From positions 46,659,543 to 46,723,542 of the forward strand of contig CM075860.1 of assembly GCA_037975125.1 (NCBI GenBank): DNA of 64,000 nt, read 5' to 3'. The DNA is from Latrodectus hesperus (lineage: Eukaryota; Arthropoda; Arachnida; Araneae; Theridiidae). The position numbers were made by a program, and so were the translations under genes. Numbering within the stretch: the first letter of the stretch is position 1; each line of letters opens with the position of its first letter. The notes below the pieces were generated by a model. The model was not told the origin of the DNA. It ran no database searches and worked only from the letters and a program-made list of their open reading frames with translations. Shown here in pieces: positions 1-10,655 of the stretch.

Positions 1-1079
1 TTGGTGATAGGGGAGTATTGCAACCCCTTTAACCTTAAGATACAGTCCGGGACTCGCCTGAAGCGATATGTTTGTATACGTAGTGGCAATTTTGGCTTCT
101 TTTGACCTTTTTCTAAAGTTTTTGGCTTCTTTCCAGTTTGGATGATATATTCACCTTTATTTTAAACTATTAAGCCAAGCCCGCTTAGATTTAGGAATTA
201 TAGATGTCAATGGCAAAGGTGTATCTAGCTTTCAGAAAAAAAAATTACAATGTGGAAAACTAACAATATTTTCCATTTATTTATCTTTGTTCAAATCGCT
301 ATTTTCCAACGCAAAATGAAATCTCAATTATAGCTCAGTTAAAATGATCGAATGATGTGATGAATGCTTGAAAATTCTTTTTTGTTTCGTAATTATTAAA
401 TACGGTAAGGACTTATTTTTATCCACTTCTTACCGATGATGTGTTGTGGGAGACACTGTATAAACACATGATTCCAAATATAACTATAAATAGGAATAAC
501 AAAGCTTTCAGGAATATATGTTTATTAATATTATTAAAGTTCCACAACACAATGTCTAACAATAACGGCACATTACATACAATTTCACACAAACAGCCAC
601 ACAAATAAAGAAGCAACGAACAAATCCACTTCAATATTTTAAGTGATCTCAAGTGTCTTTCTGGGAAATGCAATTAGTTGCGCCTAGCGCCATCTACCCA
701 CTTAAACAGGGAAGGTAGCTGTAACTATACCCGCTACAAAGGTCTATTCCATCATGAACAAAAACAATACTTTTTCAAAGATCGAAAAAAATAAATAAAA
801 CATTGTTATTGTTTAAAAAAATTACTCACTTTAATTGTAGAAAGATGGAAGGGATCAGATATCGTAAATACATTGGAATGCAAAACTTTAGCAACAGTGT
901 TTTTTGCCATAACTTTACGAGAAATCATCTGAAAAACATTAAATGTAGAAATGAGAGACAGCATTTTGTGTTTAAACCATGACGAAGATATATTTGCGTT
1001 GAAATGGATAAAAAGAATATGGAATCTAATAAAAAAAGCTCTAATGAACTCATAGTATCGTTAACATGACTGTCTATCC
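1..1079. other. AT-rich sequence, no gene recognised
   Basis: No ORF here resembles a known protein; the longest minus-strand ORF (419-673) is low-complexity and hydrophobic and has no support. The only site that stands out is a CTCF-like sequence at 685-697, reported under findings. Confidence 0.5.
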
Positions 1080-1880
1080 GAGAGAAAGCGCAGTCTTCGT
1101 CTTCTTAGAGTTGGGTTTGTATGTCATTGGGCACCTCTGCTTTTATCAGCATTTTGTACTGTTAACTCCAAACCCAATGTTTCCTAATTCCAGTTGCTCT
1201 GGTCACCCACTTTATTAATAAAGTTCGATAACCCTTTAATGGAGTCTAGGTGTAACTCTCTAGTATGGATGATGCCTAAAGAAGTTAATCTAAGGAGGGC
1301 AAGAGCCTCGCATTCGTAAATGATATGCTTTGCCGTTTCCTCTTGCGTATGACATTTCCTGCAGATAGAGCCTTGCTGAAACAGTCCCATTTTATGGAGC
1401 TGTTTTCTGAAAGAGTAGTGCCCAGTTATGAAGCCTACGATTAAACGTATCTTCGGCCTAGAGCATCTTAGAACTTCAGAGACAATCCTCGCTGATGATC
1501 CACAGATCATACTTTTAGCGTGGGTTTGACCAGGAGTGTTGAGCCAAGCTTCATACATCTTCCGTTTTTCCCATCTAAGAACATTGGTTTTCGCGGTCTT
1601 CAAATTGATTCCACAAAAAGGTTCTGCACCGATGGGAACAAAAGATGATCCTTGTTTAACAAGTTCATCAGCCTTTTCATTACCTTTGATACCTTTGTGC
1701 CCTGGCACCCATACAAGGACCACCTTGTTGAGAAAGCGCAGTAAACTGATGTTCTATAGTATGGGATATGCCCTGCTCTTATACTGCAATGGCTTCTTAG
1801 CATTGTCTCTTCATATTCAGCTTCAGATTCTCCAAAAGCTCTTGATGTAGGAGTGTCCATTCCTCAATCGGCATCTGTTT
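1080..1880 (-). pseudogene. 5'-truncated LINE: RNase H and C-terminal zinc-knuckle remnant
   Basis: The minus strand encodes the end of a non-LTR retrotransposon polyprotein of the jockey/I/R1 type. An open stretch of about 179 codons (1723-1184) starts in the RNase H domain with VWVPGHKGIKGNEKADELV, the usual W-x-P-x-H-x-G-x-x-GNE-x-AD signature. It continues into a Cys/His cluster (C-x2-C, then H and C, around CRKCHTQEETAKHIIYEC) and stops at NWN. The upstream part (about 1724-1880) continues the RNase H only after frameshifts, so this copy is dead. The reverse transcriptase and endonuclease are missing, as expected for 5' truncation during target-primed insertion. A second copy of the same family lies on the plus strand at 16403-17221, with close matches over the last ~70 codons and the 3' UTR. 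The product would have acted in reverse transcription of its own RNA. Confidence 0.85.
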
Positions 1881-1981
1881 CAGATGTTATGTTTGCCCGG
1901 AAGACACGATAGTGCCCCAAGGCATCTTTCTAAAACACACATGTTCTACTGCTACTACTGTAAACTCTGTGGCACGACAGC

Positions 1982-2643
1982 TAGAGTTGTAAAATTCCCA
2001 GGAATTTTTATTGGGGAATATTGGGAATTTTGAGGGAATAAATTCACACACACACACACACACACACACCCAATCATCTTTATTTAATAGATTGTTTTGT
2101 TTCATATAAATAAAGAGGAGTAAAATAAATTACAAAAATATACAAAAAAAATGTCTGTTCTATCTTTTAATAAATAAGTTATTTCATACAGAGAAAAACA
2201 AAAATATCTTGTTAAAAATAATAAAAATAATCAATTAATATTTAATAAATAACATCAAAATTAATTTTTCAGGACCGTCAAAATAAATAATGACATTTCC
2301 GTATTTCTGTCCTTATAAACACCTAAATTCATAGAGACGAAGAATATATAAAAAAAAAAAAAACATTTTCTCAATATTAGTTTTTGAAGTTATTTTAAAT
2401 TTGTCATTAACGCAAAATTATTTTCTTTCCTGGAAAACTTTTTTTATTGTAATTAGTTGGAGAAATCATAAAATATAAGTGGACTTTATTTGTTTTAAAA
2501 AATATCTGATAAAAAAATTCAAAATTTTCTAAATCAGCATGAAAAATTCCAAAACTTTAGAGTTCTTTCAAAATTTCCAAGAGAATAAACCGGGTTTATT
2601 CCCGAAAATAAACGCGGAAATATTTCCCTCTTTTACAACACTA
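1982..2643. mobile_element. Non-autonomous hAT element (MITE), 662 bp
   Basis: The left end reads TAGAGTTGTAAAA and the right end reads TTTTACAACACTA, a short imperfect terminal inverted repeat starting with T-A-G-x-G as hAT ends usually do. The flanks are ACGACAGC (1974-1981) and ACGACAGT (2644-2651), an 8-bp target duplication with one mismatch, which is the hAT hallmark. Inner subterminal sequences on both sides are runs of GGGAATA/TATTCCC. No transposase is encoded. The right flank is a tRNA-derived SINE, so this insertion probably interrupted it. Seen directly: ends and duplication. Inferred: mobilisation by a hAT transposase supplied elsewhere. Confidence 0.75.
2045..2069. repeat. (CA)n microsatellite
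   Basis: About 12 CA repeats lying inside the hAT-type MITE. Confidence 0.95.
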
Positions 2644-2651
2644 ACGACAGT

Positions 2652-2897
2652 CACTGTGGTCCTAGGCCTACAGTGCCCATCTCTGTTTTCGTGAACGAAG
2701 GCCTTGGGGTGCGAAGCATATGTCCCGATTAGATGATCAGCCTAATGCGAAACCTCCAGTGTTTAGTTCCCATAAGCATGCTTGGTACTCAGTATATCGA
2801 CCCACTAAAGGGATGAAAGGCTGTATCGACCTTGCTCAACCTGAGGATCGAACCTCAGAGCTGTGCCTTGGAAGCGTGAAACGTTATCACTAAGCCA
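2652..2897 (-). repeat. tRNA-derived SINE, family E (first copy)
   Basis: On the minus strand the head near 2897 has an A-box-like TGGCTTAGTGATAACG and a B-box GGTTCGATCC about 40 bp later. It is followed by a body that includes the minus-strand equivalent of GTGTTTAGTTC and GCATATGTCCCG. The same order of blocks (GCATATGTCCCG, TTAG-TGGTCAGC, CCAGTGTTTAGTTC, AAGCATGCT, then the degraded tRNA head) recurs at 60787-61046. That repetition is the main support for calling it a family. The left end is interrupted by the hAT-type MITE. Confidence 0.7.
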
Positions 2898-4020
2898 CCG
2901 AGCTTCACCCACAAATGTTCAATGATATTTATATCAGGAGAGTGCGCTGGCAAATTAATTCGAGTTTCTTTCCAGTAGCTGTTGAACATCAGAAGCCAGG
3001 TGTACTCATGCATTGTCATCTTTAAAAACGAAGTCTGATCTAAAGGAATTTAGGAAAATATGCTCTTAAGAGTAGACCACCTACTTACAATAGCAATCTC
3101 CGGTTACAGAACATCTGTCGAAAACGTATCGAACTCAGTCCGTCGCTTCAAGATACATGCCTCACCAGGCGACAATTCCAGGATAATTTCCTTCATTGAT
3201 GTCATTGAGGTGGAATCGTTCCATTTTCACTCCTAATCAAGTGGCGATGAGAATCACTCGTGGCATTGAAACGACTCTCATCTGTAAAGAAAATACGACT
3301 CCATTAAGGAGATGTTCAGTTTTTGTACTCTTTGCACCACTCTAAATGGTGGCGCCAATAGCCAACTTTCAAAGCGATGCAATGTTCAGGACGCCTGTCG
3401 AGTAAGCCATATTTTTAACCATAAAATCGTTGTTTCTTTCGTTCCAGTTGATATCATGGCTTACAATTCTCATTGGTTTAAAATATCCATGACGTCTGAT
3501 AACGTTTCATCTACGTCACATATAATTAGTTACGACATCTTATTGAGACGGCATCTTACTCAGTTGGCGACATCTTTGTAAGCCACGCCAAATGTTACGT
3601 TTACTAGGATTTTATCAAAGAGACAAGACAAAACATCCACTTTATGGTTAATTTAAATCAGCAAGAACAATTAAAATTTTTTTTCCTTCTGCGTCTGGAA
3701 ACAGTAAACAGCGACACTTGTCACCCTGTTGATGTACACAGTTGCTGACCAATGGCACTTGCTGACAGGTTTCCGGTTCTTTTACCCTTCAGAGACGATG
3801 CCTTGGTTTTGAATTGCAGTTGTTTTCCTGGGACGGTTACCATCGTCCCTTCTAAATAGCTGAACCTATATGGCTTAAAACGCTCTCCAAACGCGCGAAA
3901 CGACACTTTTGTTGATTCAGGTCTCTTCAGTAATACTAATCACATTAAGTTCCTCCGTTATTTTTCTGATCATTCTTCCACGTCTGAAGTCCTCCGGATA
4001 CTTTTTTCCCAGCCATTTTT
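2898..4020 (-). pseudogene. Tc1-like DNA transposon transposase remnant
   Basis: On the minus strand several frame-shifted blocks line up in the order of a Tc1-family DD34E transposase. A helix-turn-helix region of the form KGKRTGNLSASAIGQQL lies around 3800. A block with W-C-K-E and FFTDESRF, the first catalytic Asp, lies around 3280-3350. A decayed second catalytic block reading DDNA then VHLASDVQQLLERN lies around 2970-3020. Finally LPAHSPDINIIEHLW, the family's PARSPDLNPIEHVW segment with the catalytic Glu, lies around 2900-2960. There are many stops and frameshifts, so it is an old dead copy. No confident terminal inverted repeats were found; the 3' side abuts a SINE. Confidence 0.75.
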
Positions 4021-4627
4021 CACGAAAGAGCTCACTTACACTTGCAGTGAATGTCTTTATTTCGTTTCCATCCTTGCTTTAATTGTAGTCTTATTCGCCG
4101 ACTGCATGCGTTTTGTGCAAACTTACGTCATCTTGGACATTTTGCTCTTCACATTTGCATATGCAGACCCCCCCCCTACTTATTTGCAACAGCAGCATTT
4201 CTGGAAGTTTATTATTACCTACTTAAAATTTTCTTAAATTTTGCGCAATAGTGTTTTTTTCCTCTACTTTCCCACTGATAAAGGAAAAGCGGTAAAGCAT
4301 AGGACAATCTTAAAATAAGGAAAAGCAGCACACGCTTCTTTCTTGAAGCGGGAAGAGTTCCAGAACAGAATGTTACATCACACTGAATCATATACCTATA
4401 TAATCAATTTTGCAAGAATTTTTAAACAGCACTAATTTTGTGTTTTATATTAAATATAAACTAGATAACCAAAATAAAAGAAAATGTATCTTTTATATTT
4501 TTATCACCCAAAGACTGATATCCTAATATAAATGTCCCTTTATTTGCAGCCATTCTCAGTTTAATTCCCAACAAACATTGGGAAACAAACAGAATAATGA
4601 CTTTAGTAGTATGAATTGATTTGATGT

Positions 4628-5012
4628 TGTTGTTGTTGTTACTAATGACACTTGGACAAGCCAAGCTCGATATGCTTTGGCTATGCGAATTTAAGTCGAT
4701 TGGGGGCGTCTTTCGTTTAATCAGAGCACCATGAAGGTGAAAGTACGACTTTTGCTCTTCAAATCCTCTGATAGATGGCAGCATCAGAGAATCTACTCCC
4801 TCAATTTTGGCATTGATCTGAATGGGGAGTAATTTTCTCCAGACCATTGACCCATGGTAACTGCTCAGCGACCGACCACAGGACTTTCGATTCCACAGAT
4901 TTAACGAGCACGTATATCGCATGTACTCGGTGGGTCTTTGGCGGCATTGGGAATCGAACCTCACCCTTCCAGATGGAGGGCCGATACCCTAACCACTAGG
5001 CTACCACGGCCT
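4628..5012 (-). repeat. Full-length tRNA-derived SINE, family A, with 12-bp target duplication
   Basis: Read on the minus strand: a tRNA-like head with A box TAGCCTAGTGGTTAGGGT and B box GGTTCGATTCC, a ~190-bp body, then a ~115-bp 3' tail containing CTTTCACCTTCATGGTGCTC and CGAAAGACGC. It ends in TGTCATTAGTAAC(AAC)n. The 12-bp direct repeat TTGATTTGATGT flanks it exactly (4616-4627 and 5013-5024). This is the cleanest member of the family; other copies are at 9661-9856 and 20858-21236, and its 3' tail is shared with the chimeric SINE at 20027-20320. Transcription would be from the internal pol III promoter, and the terminal AAC repeats suggest mobilisation by a LINE with a matching tail. Confidence 0.93.
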
Positions 5013-5139
5013 TTGATTTGATGTGAACATATGGTTTACAAATTGGACAAAATAGAAACTTTTTTTTAAAATTTAAATCATTGATCTACAAAGCTATAAT
5101 TTTTAAAACTATTAGAGAGTAAGTTTTTAAATTATTAGG

Positions 5140-5300
5140 CTCACAGTGGTCTAGTGGTAAAGCTACGTTATTTAAAATGGAAAATCACAGGTTCGATACT
5201 AATAACTGCTGAACGCCAGAAGATGAATGTCGAATTTCTGCATACATATCTGTAAGAGTAGATAAACGTCTTTTAGGACGGAGAAATAAGCCGCAATATG
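5140..5300 (+). repeat. Old tRNA-derived SINE fragment, family B
   Basis: A-box-like CAGTGGTCTAGTGGTAAAGC followed by B-box-like GGTTCGATAC, then an ACTGCTGAACGCCAGAAGATGAATGT body. Similar heads and bodies recur at 59.7-60.6 kb, so I treat them as one degraded family. Confidence 0.5.
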
Positions 5301-5394
5301 AACGAAAAACTCCAAGTAAGTGAAAACTTTACAGCAACTGTCAGCTATCAGGAAGTCCACAAAGAAATATCACGTGATTACAAGCTGATGTACA

Positions 5395-5550
5395 ATATTG
5401 CCAAGTGGTAAAATTACGCTCATTTGAGGAAAGATTATGGGTTCAATCCTATTCATCATGTCAAAACAGGAGAATGACATTGTTTTTTGAATATTTGGAA
5501 GTTTTCCAGGTTTTCTCTCTTGTAATAGGAATACGCATCTGAAATATCCA
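5395..5550 (+). repeat. Old tRNA-derived SINE, family B
   Basis: Head with GCCAAGTGGTAAAATTACG and B-box-like GGGTTCAATCC. The diagnostic 3' block TTTTCCAGGTTTTCTCTCTT is followed by an A-rich stretch and GAATACGCAT. The 3' block is shared, with drift, by copies at 7590-7765, 59218-59412, 59705-59890 and 60425-60605. Confidence 0.55.
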
Positions 5551-6414
5551 ACGGGTGCTTAAAAGAACTTTCAACTGTGAAATGGTGAAATATTACTACT
5601 CAATTAATGTTTCATTACTTTTTAGGTAAAATGTTAATACAACAAATGAGCTGATTGGAAATTTTATGTCGAATACAATTACTTACATGTATTATATATT
5701 TCGGATTTTTCATAGATAATGCCCCTTAACATAAGGAAAAAACTTGGAAAATTCCTAAACTCCTGTCACCGGAGTAACATTTTTTGATAAGTTTTGGAAG
5801 TGAAGAGATTGAAAATTAAGAGTTCTGTTAATCATATAGAGAATTTGATATAAATATATTAAAGGCAAAGAATACATTTGATAAAGAGGCATGTTATCCG
5901 ATATTATTATAGGGAAATTGCATAAAAATTTAACTTTTAATGGCTAAGACGAAAGGTGTAAAAAGTGGCAAAGCCAAAATGCAGAGGGATTTATTGATTT
6001 TAAAAGTGGAAAGCAATCGGTTTAAGAATATCAAACTTACTATAAATTAAGCTTACAAATACTGTAATCATTAAAGAAATATAATAATTTTGTTAAGCTA
6101 TTTATAAAAAAAATATTTAAGACATGTACATGATGTATTTTAATTTTTGCACGGTCGTATATTTGCTATATTTATTAATTTAATTGCTTGCTATTTGATA
6201 GTCTTTAGATCAAAATTATAATTATGGTGCCTCTTTTAAGAGTTTCATCTGCAGCATTATTTACAGTAACAAGAGTTTTAGGAGAAAGCAAGTTTTCCAG
6301 TAGCTTTCAAGGTATGGAAATTCTTTGGTTCAAGTGTCCAATTTTGAGTTGATTAACATACTTTTCCATTTATTTATAATATGAAAAATAATATGGTTTA
6401 TCGTTTTACATTTA
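5551..6414. other. AT-rich sequence, no gene recognised
   Basis: No protein-like ORF, no clear repeat ends; only AT-rich unique-looking sequence. Confidence 0.4.
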
Positions 6415-6575
6415 CTCTGCACACAAGGACTATCTCCCATAGGAATTGCGTCTTAAGGAGGATACCAAACCATTACATACCTCCATATCAGAAGCAGGAA
6501 TCCAACTCACGAACTGTTGAAAGGAAGACCAGAGCATTGACCATTTAACAGTTAACCAACCAGTATATTGCTGTT
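6415..6575 (-). repeat. tRNA-derived SINE fragment (family C)
   Basis: On the minus strand GGTTAACTGTTAAATGGTCA resembles an A-box region and CAGTTCGTGAGTTGGATTCC a B-box region. The downstream body includes the complement of CACACAAGGACTATCTCCC. Only one copy is seen in this window, so the family call is weak. Confidence 0.4.
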
Positions 6576-6760
6576 GAATTTACTTTGTAAATGGACTATA
6601 AATGCATTCTAGGAACTTCAGTTTAAACGTATATACATACTATTTAATGTAAATTAATATTTAGTAAAAGATATCTTTAATTACTTTTCATTAATTTAAG
6701 ATATTGAGTGCTGATATTTCCCTTAATAAATTTTCTAAGGAGTGTACCTAGATATTATCT

Positions 6761-7212
6761 ATTAAAATCACGCTATACAAAACAATCATAAGACCTGTTC
6801 TCACTTATGGACGCGAAACCTGGACTCTAACAAAGACACAGTCAAATCTAATTGTAATATTTGAACGAAAAGTCCTAAGAAAGATTTATGGTGACGTAAA
6901 TGAGAATGGAGTCTGGAGGCACAGATACAATTTCGAGCTCTAGCAGACTTTTTAAGGAAGCTGACATCGTCAATTATATTAAAATACGTCGCTTGAGATA
7001 TGCGGGTCATATCTGTCGAAATGGACACCTCGTCTTTGGCTTCAAGAATTTTTAATTATAGGACCCATTGCAAACAGATCTAGGGGTCAGCCCAAACTTA
7101 GATGGACTGATTGTGTAGAGTAGGACTTCAAAGTGCTGAAAGTGACAATGGAGAAGTGTTCTGAGGAAAGCCTTGGCCCATCCCGGGCTGTTGTGCTTGC
7201 GAAGAAGTACCT
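6761..7212 (+). pseudogene. LINE reverse-transcriptase C-terminal remnant
   Basis: The plus strand encodes LYKTIIRPVLTYGRETWTLT and then IFERKVLRKIYGDVNENGVW and RHRYNFEL, followed by stops and frameshifts. This is the thumb/C-terminal segment typical of arthropod LINE polyproteins (LYKTLIRPVLTYG-E-TW, then FERK-LR-IYG, W-R-R-N-EL). A last block further on reads SRGQPKLRWTDCVE, matching the family's R-GRPKLRW-DCVE ending. No reverse-transcriptase catalytic domain is present. A related remnant on the minus strand lies in intron 5 of the kinase subunit gene (45660-47350). Confidence 0.85.
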
Positions 7213-7589
7213 AGATATATCTGAAAACAAATATAGATTATTTTCTCAGAAAAGTGAATTTTATAGAAAAATCAAAAGATAAAACATTTGTCATTATAGT
7301 ATTCTATTCTAATTATATATATATTTTTTCTGTGCTAAGCACAGGGCCAAGAAATCAAACTGGTTGTGGCAAAGTTATGTCTCACAATATATGTACTGTC
7401 AATTATATATTTTTAAAACTTTTTTAATTATAATTAAATATTTCTAAATAATGAATTTTGAAAAAAATTAATAATAAAAAAGTTGAAAATAATTGCTTCT
7501 TGTTATTGCAATTAGACTTTAATTGTGCGAGTGCAAATTCTAACATTCAGATTAGAAAAAGCTTTTCAAAATTCTTTTTGTTTCATGTT

Positions 7590-7765
7590 CTCAGTGGTCC
7601 AGTAATAGAAAAGCGTTCTTCGGAGCAGAATGTACCAAGTTTGATCACTATCAATATAAAAAGTGAACAATGCTGTTTTTCATTATTTGTACATCTATCA
7701 AAGAGGGTGCTTGAAGATTTTCCAATTTGTCTCCCTTGAAATACGTGAATACCGTCTACTATTAG
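7590..7765 (+). repeat. Old tRNA-derived SINE, family B
   Basis: Head CTCAGTGGTCCAGTAATAGA with AAAGCGTTCTTCGGAG, B-box-like AGTTTGATCAC, and the family 3' block TTTTCCAATTTGTCTCCCTT followed by GAAATACGTGAATACC. The block AGCGTTCTTCGGAG is shared with the copy at 59705-59890. Confidence 0.6.
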
Positions 7766-9524
7766 TGAATTGTCTTCTCCGTGGACAGTACACTGAATAT
7801 TCATAACTTACAGCAGCCTGAATTCCTGCAGTTATAAAGCTATCACGAAATAAAGTCCATACTTATCAGTTAATCGTTGATATTTATTCAATATTATCAT
7901 TGAGAAATTTCTTTATATCCAGACGTTTTTGTTTTTGACCGAATAAAACAATAACGACTCAGTTGTTTAAACTTTTGAAAAAAAAAACTTAAAAAAAAGA
8001 AAAGAATATTTTTGAATCCAAATAACACAATGTTAAATATTTATTCATACAGTTTAGGAAGAACTTCCGACAGTTTTTATTTTATTTTAATTAACAAAAG
8101 TATTATCTTAACTATCTTTTTTTCACGTTAAATAGCAGTTTTCTTCATTCTAATAAGTGTCACTTAATTTTTTTGCGATAAACTGGTTGTGCAGCTTTTG
8201 CATCTATACAACATACAGATTGGAGATAGTTATTTACTGTAGCAAATAGTATCAGCCAAACCAAGTATGATTATCACATTTGGCAACAAATAGCTATTGT
8301 CCGTTTCAGAAGTGGCCATCTTAGTAACTTGAAATTCGTCGAGGGTACGAAGAAATTCGAAATTAGCTCCAAGTGTTAAAATGAACAGGCCTCTCATGAA
8401 CATGTTCTTCAGTCCCTTGGTCTCTCCGGGAGAGATCTGATGGAGAATCCACTTCTGGTACTGGACTCCTTAAAGGTGTACGCGCTCATGGACCTGGTCT
8501 AGTACTGCTGACCTCGGGGGCATGCAACAACAATCATATTTGGCTCAGAGCAAATAAACACAGGTTTGGTGTAGAAGAAGGTACCCCTCCGTTTAGCAAT
8601 AAATCTTGGCGATACAATTTAATTTCTCGTAAACCTTATATTTTCAGAGTAGTTTTAATATTGCATTTTGTTATTCACATATTGGCGTCAAAAAATTCGC
8701 CAAAAATTCAAAAGGTATCCGTTAAGTAAACTTTTACCATAAACACTTTTTGAATCTTACATGAAAACTATAACCTATTTTAAAATTACTTAAAGCACAC
8801 ACACACACAAACAAATATATATATAAGATATGAATCTTTTGCTTTTATATAATTCATCAAAATAAATACATCTTTTCCCAAAGAAAATTACTTTTTAAAA
8901 CAGCTATGAAGTGCGGCAACAAAGATGTCTACTTATGAAATTCCTTTTGTGTTGTAAAAATATAACAAGATCCGGTGATCAAACAAAACCAGCTGAAGCT
9001 GTATTACATATCGAATATTTATGCGCAGGTGGCCCTTTTAGATCTGTAACTGTAACGAGATGGAATAACCTGCTCTTGTTAGCGATGCTCTCGTACAAAA
9101 ATCGATATATTTCAAAGTATCTAATTAATCATTTCAAGATCAAATGAAATATTTAATATTCAGATATTTATTCATCACAAATACATGGGCCAGCGAATAT
9201 CTGTTTATTAATATAAATATAATATTTATTACATTAATTTTGAGTAAAAATAAAATTAAATAAAAATTTTAAAATTTCTTTAGCATTTTACAAAATAACT
9301 AAAAATTTAAAGTAATTAGAAAAGCCTAAACCAAGAAAAAAATGTTTACAATATGAATTAATTTAAAATTAAAAAAAAAAAAAATTCGAAGCACAGAAAA
9401 CTTAAAAAGAGTAATAAAGGATTAAACTGGATTAAACTATATATAAAATTAAAAGAAGGAGAAAAAAGTTTAGAGAAACTGTTGAATCCTTCTAAAAATG
9501 TATTAATACCCCTTCTGTAATATA
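7766..9524. other. AT-rich sequence with an unclassified GC-richer patch
   Basis: Mostly AT-rich with no protein-like ORF. The patch at about 8170-8630 is less AT-rich and looks like part of an interspersed repeat (it includes CCTTGGTCTCTCCGGGAGAG), but no ends, promoter boxes or coding similarity could be recognised. A short ORF at 8911-9147 has no support as a gene. Confidence 0.4.
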
Positions 9525-9660
9525 AGGGTAATCCGGAAAGTAAGTTTCCCACGGCTCCAAAAGATGGCGTCGCAAAGTGGCCTTTATGCTAATTTACATG
9601 TAGGATAGATATGGGTGGTGTTATCACAGGTTGTAGTCACACACAACTTTCGGCAACCCC

Positions 9661-9856
9661 CTCCATAGCAATATCAAAATTGAGGGAGTAGATCCTCTGG
9701 TGGTGCCATCTATGGGAGGAGTTTAGAGAAAAGTCATACTCTCACCTTCATGGTGCTCTGGTTAAGCGAAAGACGCACCCTACTGACTTTAATTCGCATA
9801 GCCAATCGCATAGTTAGCTTGGCCTGTCCAAGTGTCATAAGTAACAATAACAAATT
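9661..9856 (+). repeat. 5'-truncated SINE, family A
   Basis: This copy contains only the 3' half of family A: AAAATTGAGGGAGTAGATCC, GGTGCCATCTATGGGAGGAG, CACCTTCATGGTGCTCTGGT, CGAAAGACGCACCC, and TCCAAGTGTCATAAGTAACAATAACAA. The tRNA head is absent. It sits inside the mariner element, just before the hAT element. Confidence 0.85.
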
Positions 9857-10655
9857 TTCGGAATACTTTAATCAGAGATGGCCAATCTGCGGCTCGCGAG
9901 CTACATGCGGCTCTTTAAATAATTATTTGTGGCTCTCGATAAATGCATCCGAGTTTTCTTTTCATTTTTGTGCTATTATATTTTTTAAAAAAATTACTAT
10001 AGTTCCTTATCTGTTTCAAAATGTCTTTTAAATTGCAGACAACAAACATGAAAGAATAAATGCTACGTTGTAACAAATTTCATTTTTGTCCAAGTTAAGG
10101 ATGATATGACTCATCAAAAACTGCGTGAACGAACATAGACAGAAGCGTAATCGTCCGAATCCAGACCGATTTTGATTGTGTAAATTTTCATTGTAACGGA
10201 CAGTTGACATTGTGATCTGGAGGAAACAATTTGTATCACTCTTCCTACGGATATAATTTGCAATCTGGAATTTTTGGTAAGTTAACTGTAATTTGTTTCG
10301 TAGTATGTAACAGGCATTGTTATTGTTTTAATAACACAAAACTTGTATTTTCTAAATTTCTTTATTTATTTCCAGTTTTTTTAAAAATATGATGACAGAG
10401 AAAATAAAAAAAGAAAATATGAGCAAGAAAATAGAAGTTTTAATAATGAGTGGGAGGAGAATATTTTTATTGACAATAACAGAAAAGCATTAGGTGTTAT
10501 TTGTAATTCTATGTTCAAAATTATAAAGCTAACAATTTTCATCGACAATATGATACCAATCATCCTCAGTTTTCTAATCAGTATCCACTAAATTCCAAAT
10601 TAGATCAAATAAACTTGCTTTTTTAAAATCAAATTTAAATTATCAACAGTCAATT

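Noticed and set aside
1600..1860. Second minus-strand ORF overlapping the LINE RNase H
   Set aside because: Overlapping frame of the same degraded LINE, not a separate gene.
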